This document shows positions 34,095 through 46,891 of a DNA stretch of 64,000 nucleotides, piece after piece. Source of the stretch: Takifugu bimaculatus (Eukaryota; Chordata; Actinopteri; Tetraodontiformes; Tetraodontidae); NCBI GenBank assembly GCA_004026145.2, contig CP034980.1:9865377-9929376 (forward strand), read 5' to 3'. Positions within the stretch are counted from its first letter, which is position 1. Each line of letters opens with the position of its first letter. A model generated the notes under the pieces. That model ran no database searches. It saw only the letters and a program-made list of their open reading frames with translations, and was not told where the DNA came from. Both the position numbers and the translations under genes were made by a program.

Positions 34095-34195
34095 GATAAT
34101 GTCGCCATATTTGTATCTGTGTGTAATTTTATTTGAATTGTCTTAATAAACAATGTGTTTCCTACATTTGCATTAATTTCTTCTAACGGGGGTCC

Positions 34196-35648
34196 TCACT
34201 TCAGAGTAGACTGTTTGTCTTTGAGACGACCTCTGTCTGGTTGAGCTTTGCTCCTGGTGAAGAGTGCAGCAGAATAACACATCTCCTCTTCTGTCTGAGC
34301 AGACACAGGGAAAAATCTCATGTTAATCAAAAATCAGTATTTACACGTCTATATCGCTTTTGATTGTTCTGATCCTCACCGGCTGAGTGTCCTCGTCACT
34401 CGCGCCTGTTGTGCAACTGAGTACGGCAGCTGTTTTAAAAATAAGAGAAATAAAAACAGCAGAGTAAAACGAGCTGTTTGGTGAAAGAAAAGTACACAAG
34501 TGAAGTAAATTTGCCCAAAATGCTTCTCAAGTAACTTTAAGACATTTAAGAGACGTGTTTCTTACCAGTGCAACAGCCACAAAGGTTTTTCTTCTGCTCA
34601 GTCCTCAGGTAAATAAAAAGGACGATGAGACCACCGGACACAGCAGCACCGAGTGTGTATAAAACTGTGGAGCTTATATGGCCATCTTTAATTTTCACTG
34701 AAATCATAAAATTAAAATAATTAGCTTATTTATTGCCAATTTGAAATACAGGAAGTAGAATGTAAAAATCAACCTTTACCTTCAATTTCGGGCTCTGAGC
34801 AGTTCCCACATGTCTGCTCACATCTTCCTACGGAACAACACAAATCTCCAGAAGAGCAGATGTTACTGAAGACGCTGTTTCTGGATCTGTTTAAGTTGTT
34901 TTCATCCACTTCCACGTTGTTTCTGCAATGAAAACTGAAAAATGGCCCAACAGATCTGGAGCCACAGCAGCGGCTGTTGAGGTCATCCAGAGACGTTGGG
35001 TTCTCGGAGTCAGAGAGGACGGGACACTGGAGGAGCACAGAGCGTTCTCCAGGGGTCGGATCACAGGGATGAGCCGTGGGGACACCATCACCTTCGGATT
35101 CGGAGACAAAATTAGGCACAAATGAATTCTGATAAATGAACTGTGATGTTCCAAGATGAACTATGTCCAAACCAGCAGATATTCACCTACTACTGTTAGG
35201 TCTACTCTTTTCAAAAATGCACTTTTCTCCGTCATGCAGAAATAAACTCCAGTATCATCCACACGTGGGTTTTTAATAACCAAATCAAATGATCCTGATT
35301 CCATTTTGGTTGTGAAGTGAGAATCTTTTGTAGGATGAGATGATTTTCCGAGGAGTTCAGGTAAGAATCCAGGAATAACTCTGATCCATGAGAGGAGTGC
35401 TGACGTCTTGCGGGGACACTTCAGTCTCACAGTCTCTCCAACAGTTACATTCTTGGTCTCAATGTTGTTATTTGTGCATCCTGTAAAGGCAAATAATACA
35501 CCCAACATAGGAAAATGTGTTTGATCTCTCCAAAATGACAGAGCAAAGAGCAGATTCTTGGAACTAATTAGTAAAAAAAAAGTAGTTTCCTGGGTTACTT
35601 ACCCCCAAATCTGACAGGAAAGAGGAGGATATAAAATAGAATCACCAT
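34196..35648 (-). CDS. NITR-like receptor A5, truncated tail
   Basis: Predicted 310 residues. Exons: leader 35648-35603, V 35480-35187, second domain 35091-34780, TM 34697-34566, T1 34429-34380, T2 34294-34196. V is intact, with MTEKSAFLKR at the CDR3-like site. T2 carries the 4-nt deletion and ends after QSTLK. T3 is deleted, so A5 has no consensus ITIM or ITSM in any splice form I can build. A7 shares this state. Confidence 0.7.
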
Positions 35649-37305
35649 TCTCTACTTAGTGCGCCTGTCGCGTCTCACGGGTTAAAGGTGCTGCTCAAAT
35701 GATCAGATGAAGGAAACAGTTTCATCACAGTGTGCTTGGTTCTCAGTAAGAGCACAGGGGAAGTGATATCAGCTCGTTTTCCAACCTCTGAAAACTGAAG
35801 CAGAGTTTTTATTTTTAAAGTAAAAGCACTGTGATGACATTTCCCCTTTTCTTAAATCTGAGAGTATTTAGTTTTGATGGTGAAGGAATTCATTTGAATT
35901 TTAGCTCCCTGACTCGCCAACCAGAAATTTACAGCAGTAACCCAAAAATTATGTTTAGAAGAGATTTTGGTTTGTGTTTTAGCACATCCAATAAGATCAC
36001 CTACACTTCAAACCAATTTAATTTAAACTAATTTAATAATAATTACATGTATTTAATATAGAATAATATTAAGAATGAACAAACTCTCTCCTTGAGGCAA
36101 GTGTGGTGAGGCAGAAACCATGAAATGACCCTGTTTCCTTTAACCCAACTGGTAGAGAGAGGGAGAGGTGCAATAGAGGGAGGTTAGAAAGACAATAGAC
36201 ACGTTCAGCACAAAAATATTTAGATTTAAAATTCAAAGAAGAATAATATACAAGTCTGTTTAAGCGAAGTGGAAAACAAGTGTGTAATGCCTTCATCTAC
36301 CACGAGGGGGAGACATACATGCTTCAGTACATATTCAAATTGTACTGCAGCACCAACAATTACGCATTTGTGCTTAAACATGCAGCAGTTTTTGAACCTG
36401 AACTGGAACCAGTAGGTCAGTTTGATGTGGCTCAATCTAATAGGCAGTCCATCAAAGTCTGGTGACATCCTGATGTGCAGAATTATTTAAACAAATGATA
36501 AACTATGATTGCATTATCAATGATTAATTCTTATTATTATTTGTTCTAATCAGCTCACATAGAAGATTCTTATAAAGCTAGCCACACGGTGCTTTAATAC
36601 TAGACCAATGTCTGCGGATGTCCAGACCTCCAGTGGATATAAAGAATAGTTGAACATTTTTCGCTTAATTTATAATCTAGGCTAATGGTTTGACAGACAA
36701 TGATGTGGTTTAGACAGTTCATGTGTTTCAATTTCCGTGTTTATCGGATGCATCTGTTCATTTTCAACCAAATGTCTGTTTTACTTATATACATAGTAAC
36801 TTATTAACGGCTGCCTTACAAATAAACTTAAATTATTGGGAAAAATCTGTAACAAAACATAAAAGGTACGTTTTTAGCCTTTTATTAAACACACTAAAGC
36901 AAACTTTTAGTTAATTCTGGTTCATAATAACATAAATGCTTTTGCTGTGACACACCAGCATTATTTTGAGCAAGTTTCAGAACAATTAACAAACTTACAA
37001 AAAAGACAATATAGAAATTAAAACACCAAAACAGCTAAAAAAAAATGTTTTCACAATAATTACAATAATACAATGAACAATAATAAGAAAATAACTTCAG
37101 GTTGAGAGGAGCAGAACTGATCAAACCCGACCAGACCAATTTTAAATTTTAAATCGGTCCTTCTATGGATACAAAGCAGCTCTTAAAACTCTTAAAAGCT
37201 GAGCGATAACGTCGCCATATTTGTATCTGTGTGTAATTTTGTTTGAATTGTCTTAATAAACAATGTGTTTCCTACATTTGCATTAATTTCTTCTAACGGG
37301 GGTCC
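35649..37305. repeat. Array spacer: A 5' flank then B 3' flank
   Basis: No gene. Here A5 and B3 are direct neighbours, with no C module, CA tract or P-tail exon between them. The same order recurs at 57559-59184. Confidence 0.5.
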
Positions 37306-38773
37306 TCACTTCAGAGTAGACTGTTTGTCTTTGAGACGACCTCTGTCTGGTTGAGCTTTGCTCCTGGTGAAGACTGGAGCAGAATAACACATCTCCTCTT
37401 CTGTCTGAGCAGACACAGGGAAAAATCTCATGTTAATCAAAAATCAGTATTTACACGTCTATAACGCTTTTGATTGTTCTGATCCTCACCGGCTGAGTGT
37501 CCTCGCCACTTGCGCCTGTTGTGCAACTGAGTACGGCAGCTGTTTTAATATAAGAGAAATAAAAACAGCTGTTTCAGAAGGTATTTTATTGAATATATTC
37601 TCACTGAACAATAATGGGAAATAATTTTACATTTTTAAACTCCTTAAAAAAAATTAAAAACGTACCCTCGCAACAGCTCAAAGATTTGCCCTTTAGGATC
37701 CAAACCAGGCAGACATTTACAATAACACTTACAACCAAAGCAGCAGCCAGCAGAACCACCAATATAGTGTTCTCATCTAAGACCCCTGCAGTCCTGAAGT
37801 TGAGGGTTCCAAAGAAAAACTCCCCACATGTGGCCACAGCGCAGGAAAAGGGCCCAGCATCAGAGGAGCCCAGTAACTCTGAGCTGCTGCTCTCCCATTT
37901 CTGTGGAGCGCCACCTCTGACACCACCCTGGCATCCATCCTGGCTGCCTCCATGTGCAGCAAAGACACTGGGATAAGATGCATCAGGTCCAGACTGGAAC
38001 CAGCACACGTTGCGCTCTGTTCTGCAGGTTGTGTTTTCAGAGTCAGAGAGGACAGAACACTGCAGCGTCACTGAACGCACCGAATCAGACGGAGGCACTT
38101 GGATTACGGCTTTGACATCAGGCTCCGTCCCTGAGAAATTGAAATAGGACAAGAAACATGTCGGGTTTCTGTCAAATCTATCGCTCTGAATCACAGACTT
38201 TGCTGCTGCAGCCATGTAAACGTTCCCACTGTGGCAGAAATAAAGATATCTTATCTTTACCTCTAACATTTTAAAAGAATATGAACGGAAATTGTTATTT
38301 TACATCATTCTTACCTGGAATTCTGAGAAACATCCCATGAAGAAATGTCATGCTTGTATAAGTAGTTTTAATACAGTAATAAAATCCTGCATCATGTGGA
38401 GTCACTGACAGAATATGCAACAGAATCGTGCCAGGCCCTTGTTCACAAATAAAATGAGAGGATTTGTTTGGAGCCTTGTAGTCAAAATAATAAATGACTC
38501 CCACGACATCAGGTGGGCTTCCAGGAACAAATCTGATCCAATAGAACATTGTTGGCTCTCCAGATTGCTTGCGTTCACAAGTCAGAGTCACATTTTCTCC
38601 AACATCAGCACGTTTCATCTCAAAGTGCTGCTCATCCACCCCACCTAAAGAAAACAGCCAATGCAGTAACATGGGGACTACTCTGTGTTAACGTTGAATA
38701 TAAATGGAATAACAGAGGATTGTATATACTTACGCACGAGTCGGAGGCTCAGCAGATAAAATATAAACCTCAT
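37306..38773 (-). CDS. NITR-like receptor B3, truncated tail
   Basis: Predicted 327 residues. Exons: leader 38773-38734, V 38644-38315, second domain plus TM 38130-37666, T1 37539-37490, T2 37404-37306. The Ig cysteines are intact (LQC present, unlike B1). T2 has the 4-nt deletion, so the ITSM is lost and the tail ends QSTLK. No T3 exon follows. The 5' flank is nearly the same as that of B1. Confidence 0.72.
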
Positions 38774-39249
38774 GTTTGGCTAATCCAGCTAAGGAGACGG
38801 TCAGATGGGCTGAAATGTCAAAAATGTCCATCTTATGTACTTGTATCAAATGGGAGGGCGCAGAAACACCATCCTCTGATTGGACTACTGTCAACAACAG
38901 TGGAAATAATCAACTGTCTTTGGAACACATAAACCACCAGCAGCACCAAGGTTTCTTTCATGTTCAGGTCCGGTTTTCTACAGTTGACATGCAGTAAAAC
39001 AAAATACAACAGGAAACTGGCAAAAACAGTTATTACCTTGAGTGGATTTAATATTTACAGGACGGGTTATTTAGCATGAATTCACCCTTATAATTTTGGC
39101 AGTGCAGAAACTACCTGATGACCAGAGAAACACTAAAGATTATCATATAAATGAGACGCACAAATCAGATCAAAGACTCATTGTTGGTCAAACACTGAGG
39201 ACACCAGACTTTGGAAGAATCTATCAATTAGTTTTCTTTTCTCTTCATA
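38774..39249. repeat. Array spacer: B-gene 5' flank
   Basis: No gene. Near-copy of 7903-8370. Confidence 0.5.
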
Positions 39250-39892
39250 TGTGACGGGTGCGATTAAGACCCAAAAGCAGCACTCTGGAAAACTGGACCG
39301 TGGTAATGACTTTAATTAGCAGACGGGCAAACAGGAACTCAGGCAGACAAGGAAACACAGGAAATAGTCCGTTCTTCAGGCTCCGGGCCCGCACAAAGTC
39401 TATGGGTTGCAGGCTCGGGGAGTGGGTCGTGCAGAGCCGGAATGCGGAACCAAGGGGGAAGGATGTAAATCCTCGGAACCGTGCAGTTCCACTGACAGCG
39501 GGCAGTAGTGACAGAAAGGGGCTTACAGGAGAGGAGGCTGACGATGTAGCGGAGCAGACTGGGGACGAGCAGCAGCGAAGTCAAAACCAGGTGAGCAGAC
39601 AGGAACCAGAGACGCTGAGGCAGAAGTCGTAGTCAGGGGCAGAAAGCAGGTAAGTTGTCCGGGGAACAGGGGAGGCAGGCAGAACGAAGACAGGCAGGGG
39701 TCGGTAACGGGTAATCCGGCAGGGAAACAACGCTGGAAAGTCTCGCATGAAAGCAGAAGAACAATCTGGCAAAGACTGAGAGGAATAAGCTGCAGCTGTG
39801 CTTGCAGGTGAGTGGCGTTGAGCTGACGGGGTGGGAGTGGCTGGCAGGTAGAGTGGAGCAGAGGCAGGGAACTGGGAAATGGGGCTGTGACA
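39250..39892 (-). mobile_element. Solo LTR with 5-bp target duplication
   Basis: A 643-bp insert with TGTGAC and GTGACA termini, flanked by TCATA on both sides. Sister units show the unfilled site CTTCATATGTAGAAATT. An AATTAAAG near the minus-strand 3' end could serve polyadenylation. There is no coding content. It is present only in this unit. Confidence 0.75.
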
Positions 39893-39952
39893 TCATATGT
39901 AGAAATTCAGCAGTAATCAAACTACTGTGGAAGAACCTCTCACAGACTGCCT

Positions 39953-40707
<755 letters not shown>

Positions 40708-40824
40708 GATGGCGAGTTGAGAGAAGAGAGCTATGTAATGCTGAATTTCCCCTCAAGAAAGAAAAGGCATGCAGCAAAGGGGGAGTTACCCCCAGAGTGC
40801 ATTTACTCTGGTGTCAGAGGCTGA
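40708..40824 (+). pseudogene. Orphan P-type terminal tail exon 5
   Basis: An intact 117-nt copy with a Thr to Met change giving ESYVMLNF. CIYSGVRG is kept. Confidence 0.65.
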
Positions 40825-41775
40825 AAAGACTTTGAATGTGAAATTTAAAAATAGAAATTTAAAAATAGAAAGAAATAAGAAAATCATTCAAGAGGTATTT
40901 CACCCAGGATGACAAAATGGATGCATCGTTGCTGTGGACCTAATGTGTGAGTGGTGACTCTGAATAATCACTCTGCAACAAAAAACTGCAACGATTGTAG
41001 ACATGTGGTTATATATGTGGCCAGAATGAGCAGAATGGTAAATGTGCACACATCAGGAAATGATGCTAGAATCTAAGTTTCAGTCTGAGGAGAACTAAGT
41101 ACTGGTTTACTGCAAAATAAAAAGATAAAAAAAATATATACCAAACTCATTGGATCCGTTTTCACATAGAATTCTCATTTTATTGTCATTTACTTTTTAA
41201 ATGTTATCAGATGGTATGCCAAAAACCCAAAACCCCACAAAATGACCGATTATTGAGTTGATTTTGTCCTCAAAGCTCATTAAAGTGGTTGTAAGGCAAC
41301 TTGAACCTTTTTTTTCTGTGTGTGAATGAACTGAATCAACAACAAAACCATTTTAGGGAAACGTTGGGGTGGTCCATTTGTCACTAATCCCCCATTTAAA
41401 TATTCACCATGTGCTGGTGATGTGTTAGTTATCAGTGGATACTTCAAGGTATGCTCACACCCAGGTGATGCATGTGGTGATGGGCGTGGTTAGCCCTTCA
41501 TTAGATGCACTGTTCGAAGCGCCATTTAGTATTGTCTGGTGGATGCGGAATAAAGACGTTTAAACCATCTGCTCAGTCTGAGTCGTTCCTCGTCCTGCCA
41601 CAACGTCACAACAACATCAGCACAGTTTTGCCTTTAGGTACAGTCAACTTTCCCCTGCTGCCCCCGAGAGGCATGGCATTTAGTTAACAGTGAGTTAAAT
41701 ACGTAAAAGACAGCATCTCTTTGCACACATTTCATTTGTTAATGAAGGAAAATGACCAAAAATATGGTAAAATGA
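40825..41775. repeat. Array spacer R with truncated LTR-alpha, array edge
   Basis: No gene. LTR-alpha has lost its 5' end and is left as 41454-41602. The array stops at about 41775, just before where a T3 exon would start. Confidence 0.5.
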
Positions 41776-42030
41776 ACACTGTTGTAAAAACAAAACACTG
41801 TTGATACTAAAGCATCAGTATGGTCCTCATAGACGCTTTCTCTGATCCATAGTCATTATGATCAGTATTCATTCATTCTCAGCATTTTCCCCCATCTCTT
41901 CCCACCTCTCGCACCTTCCTCATACATTGAAATATAGCACAGCCTTTTTCATGTTGTAACAGTTTTTTGGTAATAAACAAGTGATATTTTCTGCTTCAAT
42001 TTCTTTTTTTAAAAAAAAGGGTAAATTTCT
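41776..42030. other. Unique sequence at array edge
   Basis: First non-repeated DNA right of array part 1. I see nothing in it. Confidence 0.4.
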
Positions 42031-45000
42031 TCAGGAAATCCCATCTTTAAGGTGGAGAGTTTCTTGGTTTGGGTCCTCAGCTTGGGGTTTTTGATTCCGA
42101 GTTGGCCAGTGGATACATCCACGCTGATCAAACAAAAAACATAGAAATAATTCTGTATATGTTTGTAGCCAATATTTAGAATATTATGTTGCAGCAGTTT
42201 GGAGGGCCGTCTTTAACATGGAGTAACTGTTGTTAAAATAACTTGGTGTTTTAATATGTGCATCAGCATAGCTGAAATGTATGCAATTTTCAAGCCTCCA
42301 CTAAGAAATGATTTCATTTACCATCGACAACAAGAAGACCATCATTGCCAGCAACAAAAGCAACGCAATGACAGTGAGGAAGATGATCCACCAGGCGACT
42401 TTGGTGAAATACTCGATCTCTCTCTCCATGAATACTGTCAGTTTTACCTGTTGACGTTCAAGTGAATATAGGAATGATTATTCCCCACAGTTAGGCAGCT
42501 GAGTGTGATTTTACTATCTTTGGTGTTTACCTGTGTGCTTAGTCTGTCAGATTTTAGCCCAGTGTTTTCTGGAGAGTTTGTCAAACCGAGTGTCGCATCC
42601 ACGGTAATCATTAAATAATTAAATGAGCTGTAATCCTGAAACAGAGAGCTAAGACTTCACAGGTTTTCAATGATGGAAAAATAACTTGAAAGCGTGGTCA
42701 GCTCCCACCTCCAGGAATGTGGTGTTCCAGAGACGAGAGTGCAGAACCACCATCGCAGTACTGTCTAGACCCTGCAGGGGGCAGTGGATCTCCACACACC
42801 TCAGTCCATCTGTGCAGGTCTGCGAGAAAACACACCTGAAGCTCACGTTCACACACCAATCCATGAGAAATAAACGCAATTCAAAGCTTTCTCATGAGCG
42901 TTTTGTATTTCCTTTTTGTCGGGAGAAATAAGAAGTCACCGCTCGTCAGTGCCTCAAGTTCTGCTTCACGTTTTTTCTTGGAGGGTCCTCGCCAACCCTC
43001 GATTCCAAGCAGTAACAGGTCAGAAGTGTTGTGTAAAACAGTTTGAGTAATAGGCAGAGGTGTTGGGTACCTTTACATCTTTAAGGTGATCGATCTCATT
43101 TACAGGCGAGCAGGGCACAGACTGGACACCTTTACTGCTGCTGTGACTCAGGTACAGAAGCCACTTCCCAGCAGAATTCTCCTTTGGCCAGAAGAGGTTC
43201 AGTGAAGCATTAGTGAAGGATTTCAGTGATCTACCCAAATTTGTTATCTGCCGGAATGAGACATCACAGCGTGGTTTGACTTTTTGCTTCAGATGTAAAC
43301 CTAATATGTTGTATGAAAAAGTAGAGGAAAAGATGATTTACCCTAAATTCATACTGAACTGCAGCTCCGATATCCTCTGCCGATTTTATGGTGCTCTTAC
43401 CCTCCAAGCTTTGGCCAAAGGACACTTGAGATGGCCTAGTTAATCTGATGGACAAAATGAACCTTTTGCAAGCTCAACCTCAAATTCATTATCAGTTTTG
43501 CATATTACATTGCATCTGAAGATCTTGTTCTGCATCTTCAGATAATTAAAAACACATTTGACTTCTATGACCTCCAAAAAGCACATAACAATGAAAGAAA
43601 ACATTTCATTTGCGTTATTAAATGACAAACAATGAGGTAATGATGCCACACTTACCCGTATAATTGCAGTTTTAGTTCAAAAAATACTTTGACCTCAACT
43701 GGTTTTAAGTCCTGCCTGCTGGTTCTGAAAGATTATTCACATTCATGTAGAGTATAGCTCAGTGATCAATAACTTATGCCGGTCTCTGATCACTTATGTT
43801 TGAAGCTGCAGAGTGATATTCACAGCCTTTGTACTCAAAGAGATGCCTGATGTTGTTAGCATCACACAGAATGTAACCTAGGGAGGAAGAAGAAAGTGAG
43901 GATAGAAGAGAAACTGGTGAGGAAATTCTGTGGGACTGACTTCTGCATCTCTCTGGATTGGGTTTCCCAGTCCACAGTCTATTAGAGTCCCTTTGTCATT
44001 GACTGTACAGTCCACCTTTGGCTCCAAGGGTGATGAAAGATGATTTGGTTTTACAGATGCAGCCATGTCGTCCGCTCTGGTAACTTACAAAGGTTCCTAA
44101 ATCCTCCGGCACTCACCGAAGGTGTGCTGACAATATCAGAGTAACGGAGAGTGTCTGGCAGACTGATGATTGAGCGAGTTTGGTGGGCGTCATCCCCGCC
44201 CCAGTTGGTCACTGTCAGCTCCAAAGCGATGTCTTCCTCAGTTGGAGTGATGACTGCTACACCATCCTCTCTGACAGAAGGACAGAGTGTCCAATCACGC
44301 TCAGCTGTAGATCTGTTCCATTGGGCTTGTGGTGCCTCGTCTTACCCGCTGAGCGATCTGAACACGCTTTTGCCATTTTCTGTTTGTCTGGAGCAGAAGT
44401 CATACTGTAGATGGAGGTTGCTTTGGCAAATGTTGTCGCTGCCGCAGCCTCTGTTTAGGAGAGTGATCTGTCAAAAACACACAGGCCAGAGGTCATTTGT
44501 TACTCTTTCAAAGGTTCTAATATGCTCTTGTGGACAAAGGCGCTTTCTAAAGTTAAATGGTCATGATTTGTGTACCTCTGAGACCTTGTTATTGGGCTGA
44601 AAGCGGTCCAGTATGGGTGTAACATGCTCACTGGTCCATTGAGTGGAACTCCCCAGAGACATAGTAACTGAGACGGGGATAGAGTGTAGCCGGTCTTTGA
44701 AATCCCGCTGCAAGAGAAGTGGTCATAGTCATCTTTGTCTGTGAACCAGATGATGAGTCTGGTAACACAAGAAAAGAGTACCAGGAGTCTGAGCTTGATG
44801 TCAGTACAGATTTCCATATCCTGCCCCGGCAGCTCCAGCTTCCCTCGAGGAACCCCCAGAAAACCCACTCTGGGAGGAAGCCTGACATCGCTCTTCCTAA
44901 TATCAGCCTCAAAAGTGTAATTGAGTACTGCAAAGGGGAGAAAATTATGCATGTGGATGCAGCAGACGCTTCACTTAAGCAGCCTTTAAGATATAATATA

Positions 45001-45114
45001 AGATATCATGTAAATGCATTTTTTAAATATCACTTCACAGCTGTTTTACTCCTATTAAGTTACATCTTCAGTCAATCAAATAGAAGAGAAACTTGCTCAG
45101 TTTTGGGTTGAAAG

Positions 45115-45716
45115 TAGAGGTAAGATCGGGCCTAAAAAATCCAGCCCGACCCGACCCAGGCCCGCGGGCATTAAAGCCCGACCCAGCCCAAGCCCGACCA
45201 ATTTACTTGATTTGCAGGCCCGAGCCCGAAGCAAACCCGAAATTTAAATTTATCCCATAGTATTTTGGGCAGAAAAAACGCAAGATCTTTTAAGGTTAAA
45301 ATAATCTACATATTTTTATGATCATGATAAATGAATGGAACACAGAATAAGAGGCCAGACAAAGAGAGTGAAAGAGAAATCTTGATGCGCACTCGCTTAA
45401 TTACGCGGAGAAATACTGCAGCCCACTAGGCTTTAAATAGAATAACGCAAATCAAATAAATGGTAAAAGATATATGAAATTGTTATTTCTATAGTTTTTT
45501 TCTATAGTTTTTTTTAATAAGTATTCCTTAGTTTAGTATCCACACATCGTTTTAGTGTATATTTTTATAAACAAATATTTATTAAAAAAAAGTCAGCGAG
45601 AGAGAAGCCCGGCCCGACCCGACCCGAACGTAATGATTGACATTTTACGCATTTTAAGCCCGACCCGAATTTCGGGTTGGGTCGGGCTCGGACTCGGTCT
45701 TAAGATCTTACCTCTA
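45115..45716. mobile_element. hAT-type MITE rich in CCCGACC
   Basis: A 602-bp element with 13-bp inverted ends TAGAGGTAAGATC/GATCTTACCTCTA and an 8-bp target duplication GTTGAAAG (45107-45114 and 45717-45724). Both subterminal regions carry many GCCCGACCCGA repeats. There is no coding capacity. It lies in an integrin intron. Confidence 0.85.
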
Positions 45717-46705
45717 GTTGAAAGACTCCAGGTGTGATATGTAAGAAAAACACGCTTGAGCTGTAAAATAACTGTACAAGTGCAAAAGAACACCAGATCA
45801 AAGGTGCTTCCTGTTGTCATGTCATGTTATCGTTTGCGTTTTATACCATACCATGTACGTTTATCACACTGTTCCTTAGTGATGTCTATTTTATCCGGTG
45901 TAACTCGCAGGGTGCTGCTGACACGGACCACGGGCCTCGCTCTGGAACGCAGAAAGCCTGTTGATCATTTCAATTCAACTGTCTTCATCTCCACGTGCTT
46001 AAGTTTTAAATACCTATAAACAAAGACAGAATCGGACAGAGATCCTACAGCCAAATCAGGGTACAGATTATCGTCCACGTCCAAGTTCCCGGACAGTGAA
46101 TATCCAAACAGCGTCACAGATCTGGATCTGGATGAGAGCACCTGAAGAAAAGAAAACATTCAATCTCCCTTTCGGCAGAACTGTCCCTTCCAGGCTTCCG
46201 TATTTACGTCCCTACCTGCGCTGCCTTTGTGTTGATACCGTTTGACGAGCCACAGTAAAGATACACTCGGCCAGACCCATCATATGGTGCTCCAACAGCA
46301 ATATCTAACAATGGAAACAACAGTAGCATACACAATATTAGTTTTTGGTCCGTGGCATTGTTCTTAAGCGTGTGATTTGTATTTAAAATATGCTGCAGTT
46401 CTTTTTCAGCTAGATTATCAGCCTGTAGTTTTCACACATGACCGCAGAGGTCGCTGTTTACTAGGTTTTCGTCTGCTTTGACGGCTCATTTGCCAGCTCT
46501 GTGGTTGACGTTTCAGTGTGTCCGTCGTTTTTATATTAAAATGACTTAACCTTCATAATTATCTTGATTGATGTCTCCTATGTTTTCCACGGCGAGTCCG
46601 AATATGGAGCTTTGTTGGCCAAGAAGCTGAATTGGAGCGATCTTCTCCCAGTTTCTTCCATTGTCGTTAATATATATATACACTGCTCCTCCAACTAACT
46701 CATCT

Positions 46706-46891
46706 CAGAGATCTCTGTCCAGAAGAGCGCAGTCCTAGGAACAGCTAAGATCCTGCGCAGAACCCTCAGACTCCCAGGCCTCTGGTAGAGGACCCGAGTC
46801 TGAAGGAAGGAGGCACCACCCAGGAGGGCGAGGAAGAGATTTTTTTTTTTTTAAAGAAAGATGAGTTAGTTAGTTATATATATATATATCT
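46706..46891. mobile_element. Retro-insertion in integrin exon with inverted target copy
   Basis: An insert flanked by AACTAACTCATCT (46693-46705 and 46892-46904). It holds a LINE-like 3' stretch (GACTCCCAGGCCTCTGG), a T-run and then an inverted copy of the target. This gives a 20-bp perfect palindrome arm pair at 46854-46873 and 46890-46909 around an AT loop. The integrin frame reads into the AT part and stops. Confidence 0.65.

Noticed and set aside
39258..39632. Open frames of 80-125 residues on both strands inside the solo LTR
   Set aside because: The LTR has no gag, pol or env motifs. The frames are GC-driven chance openings.
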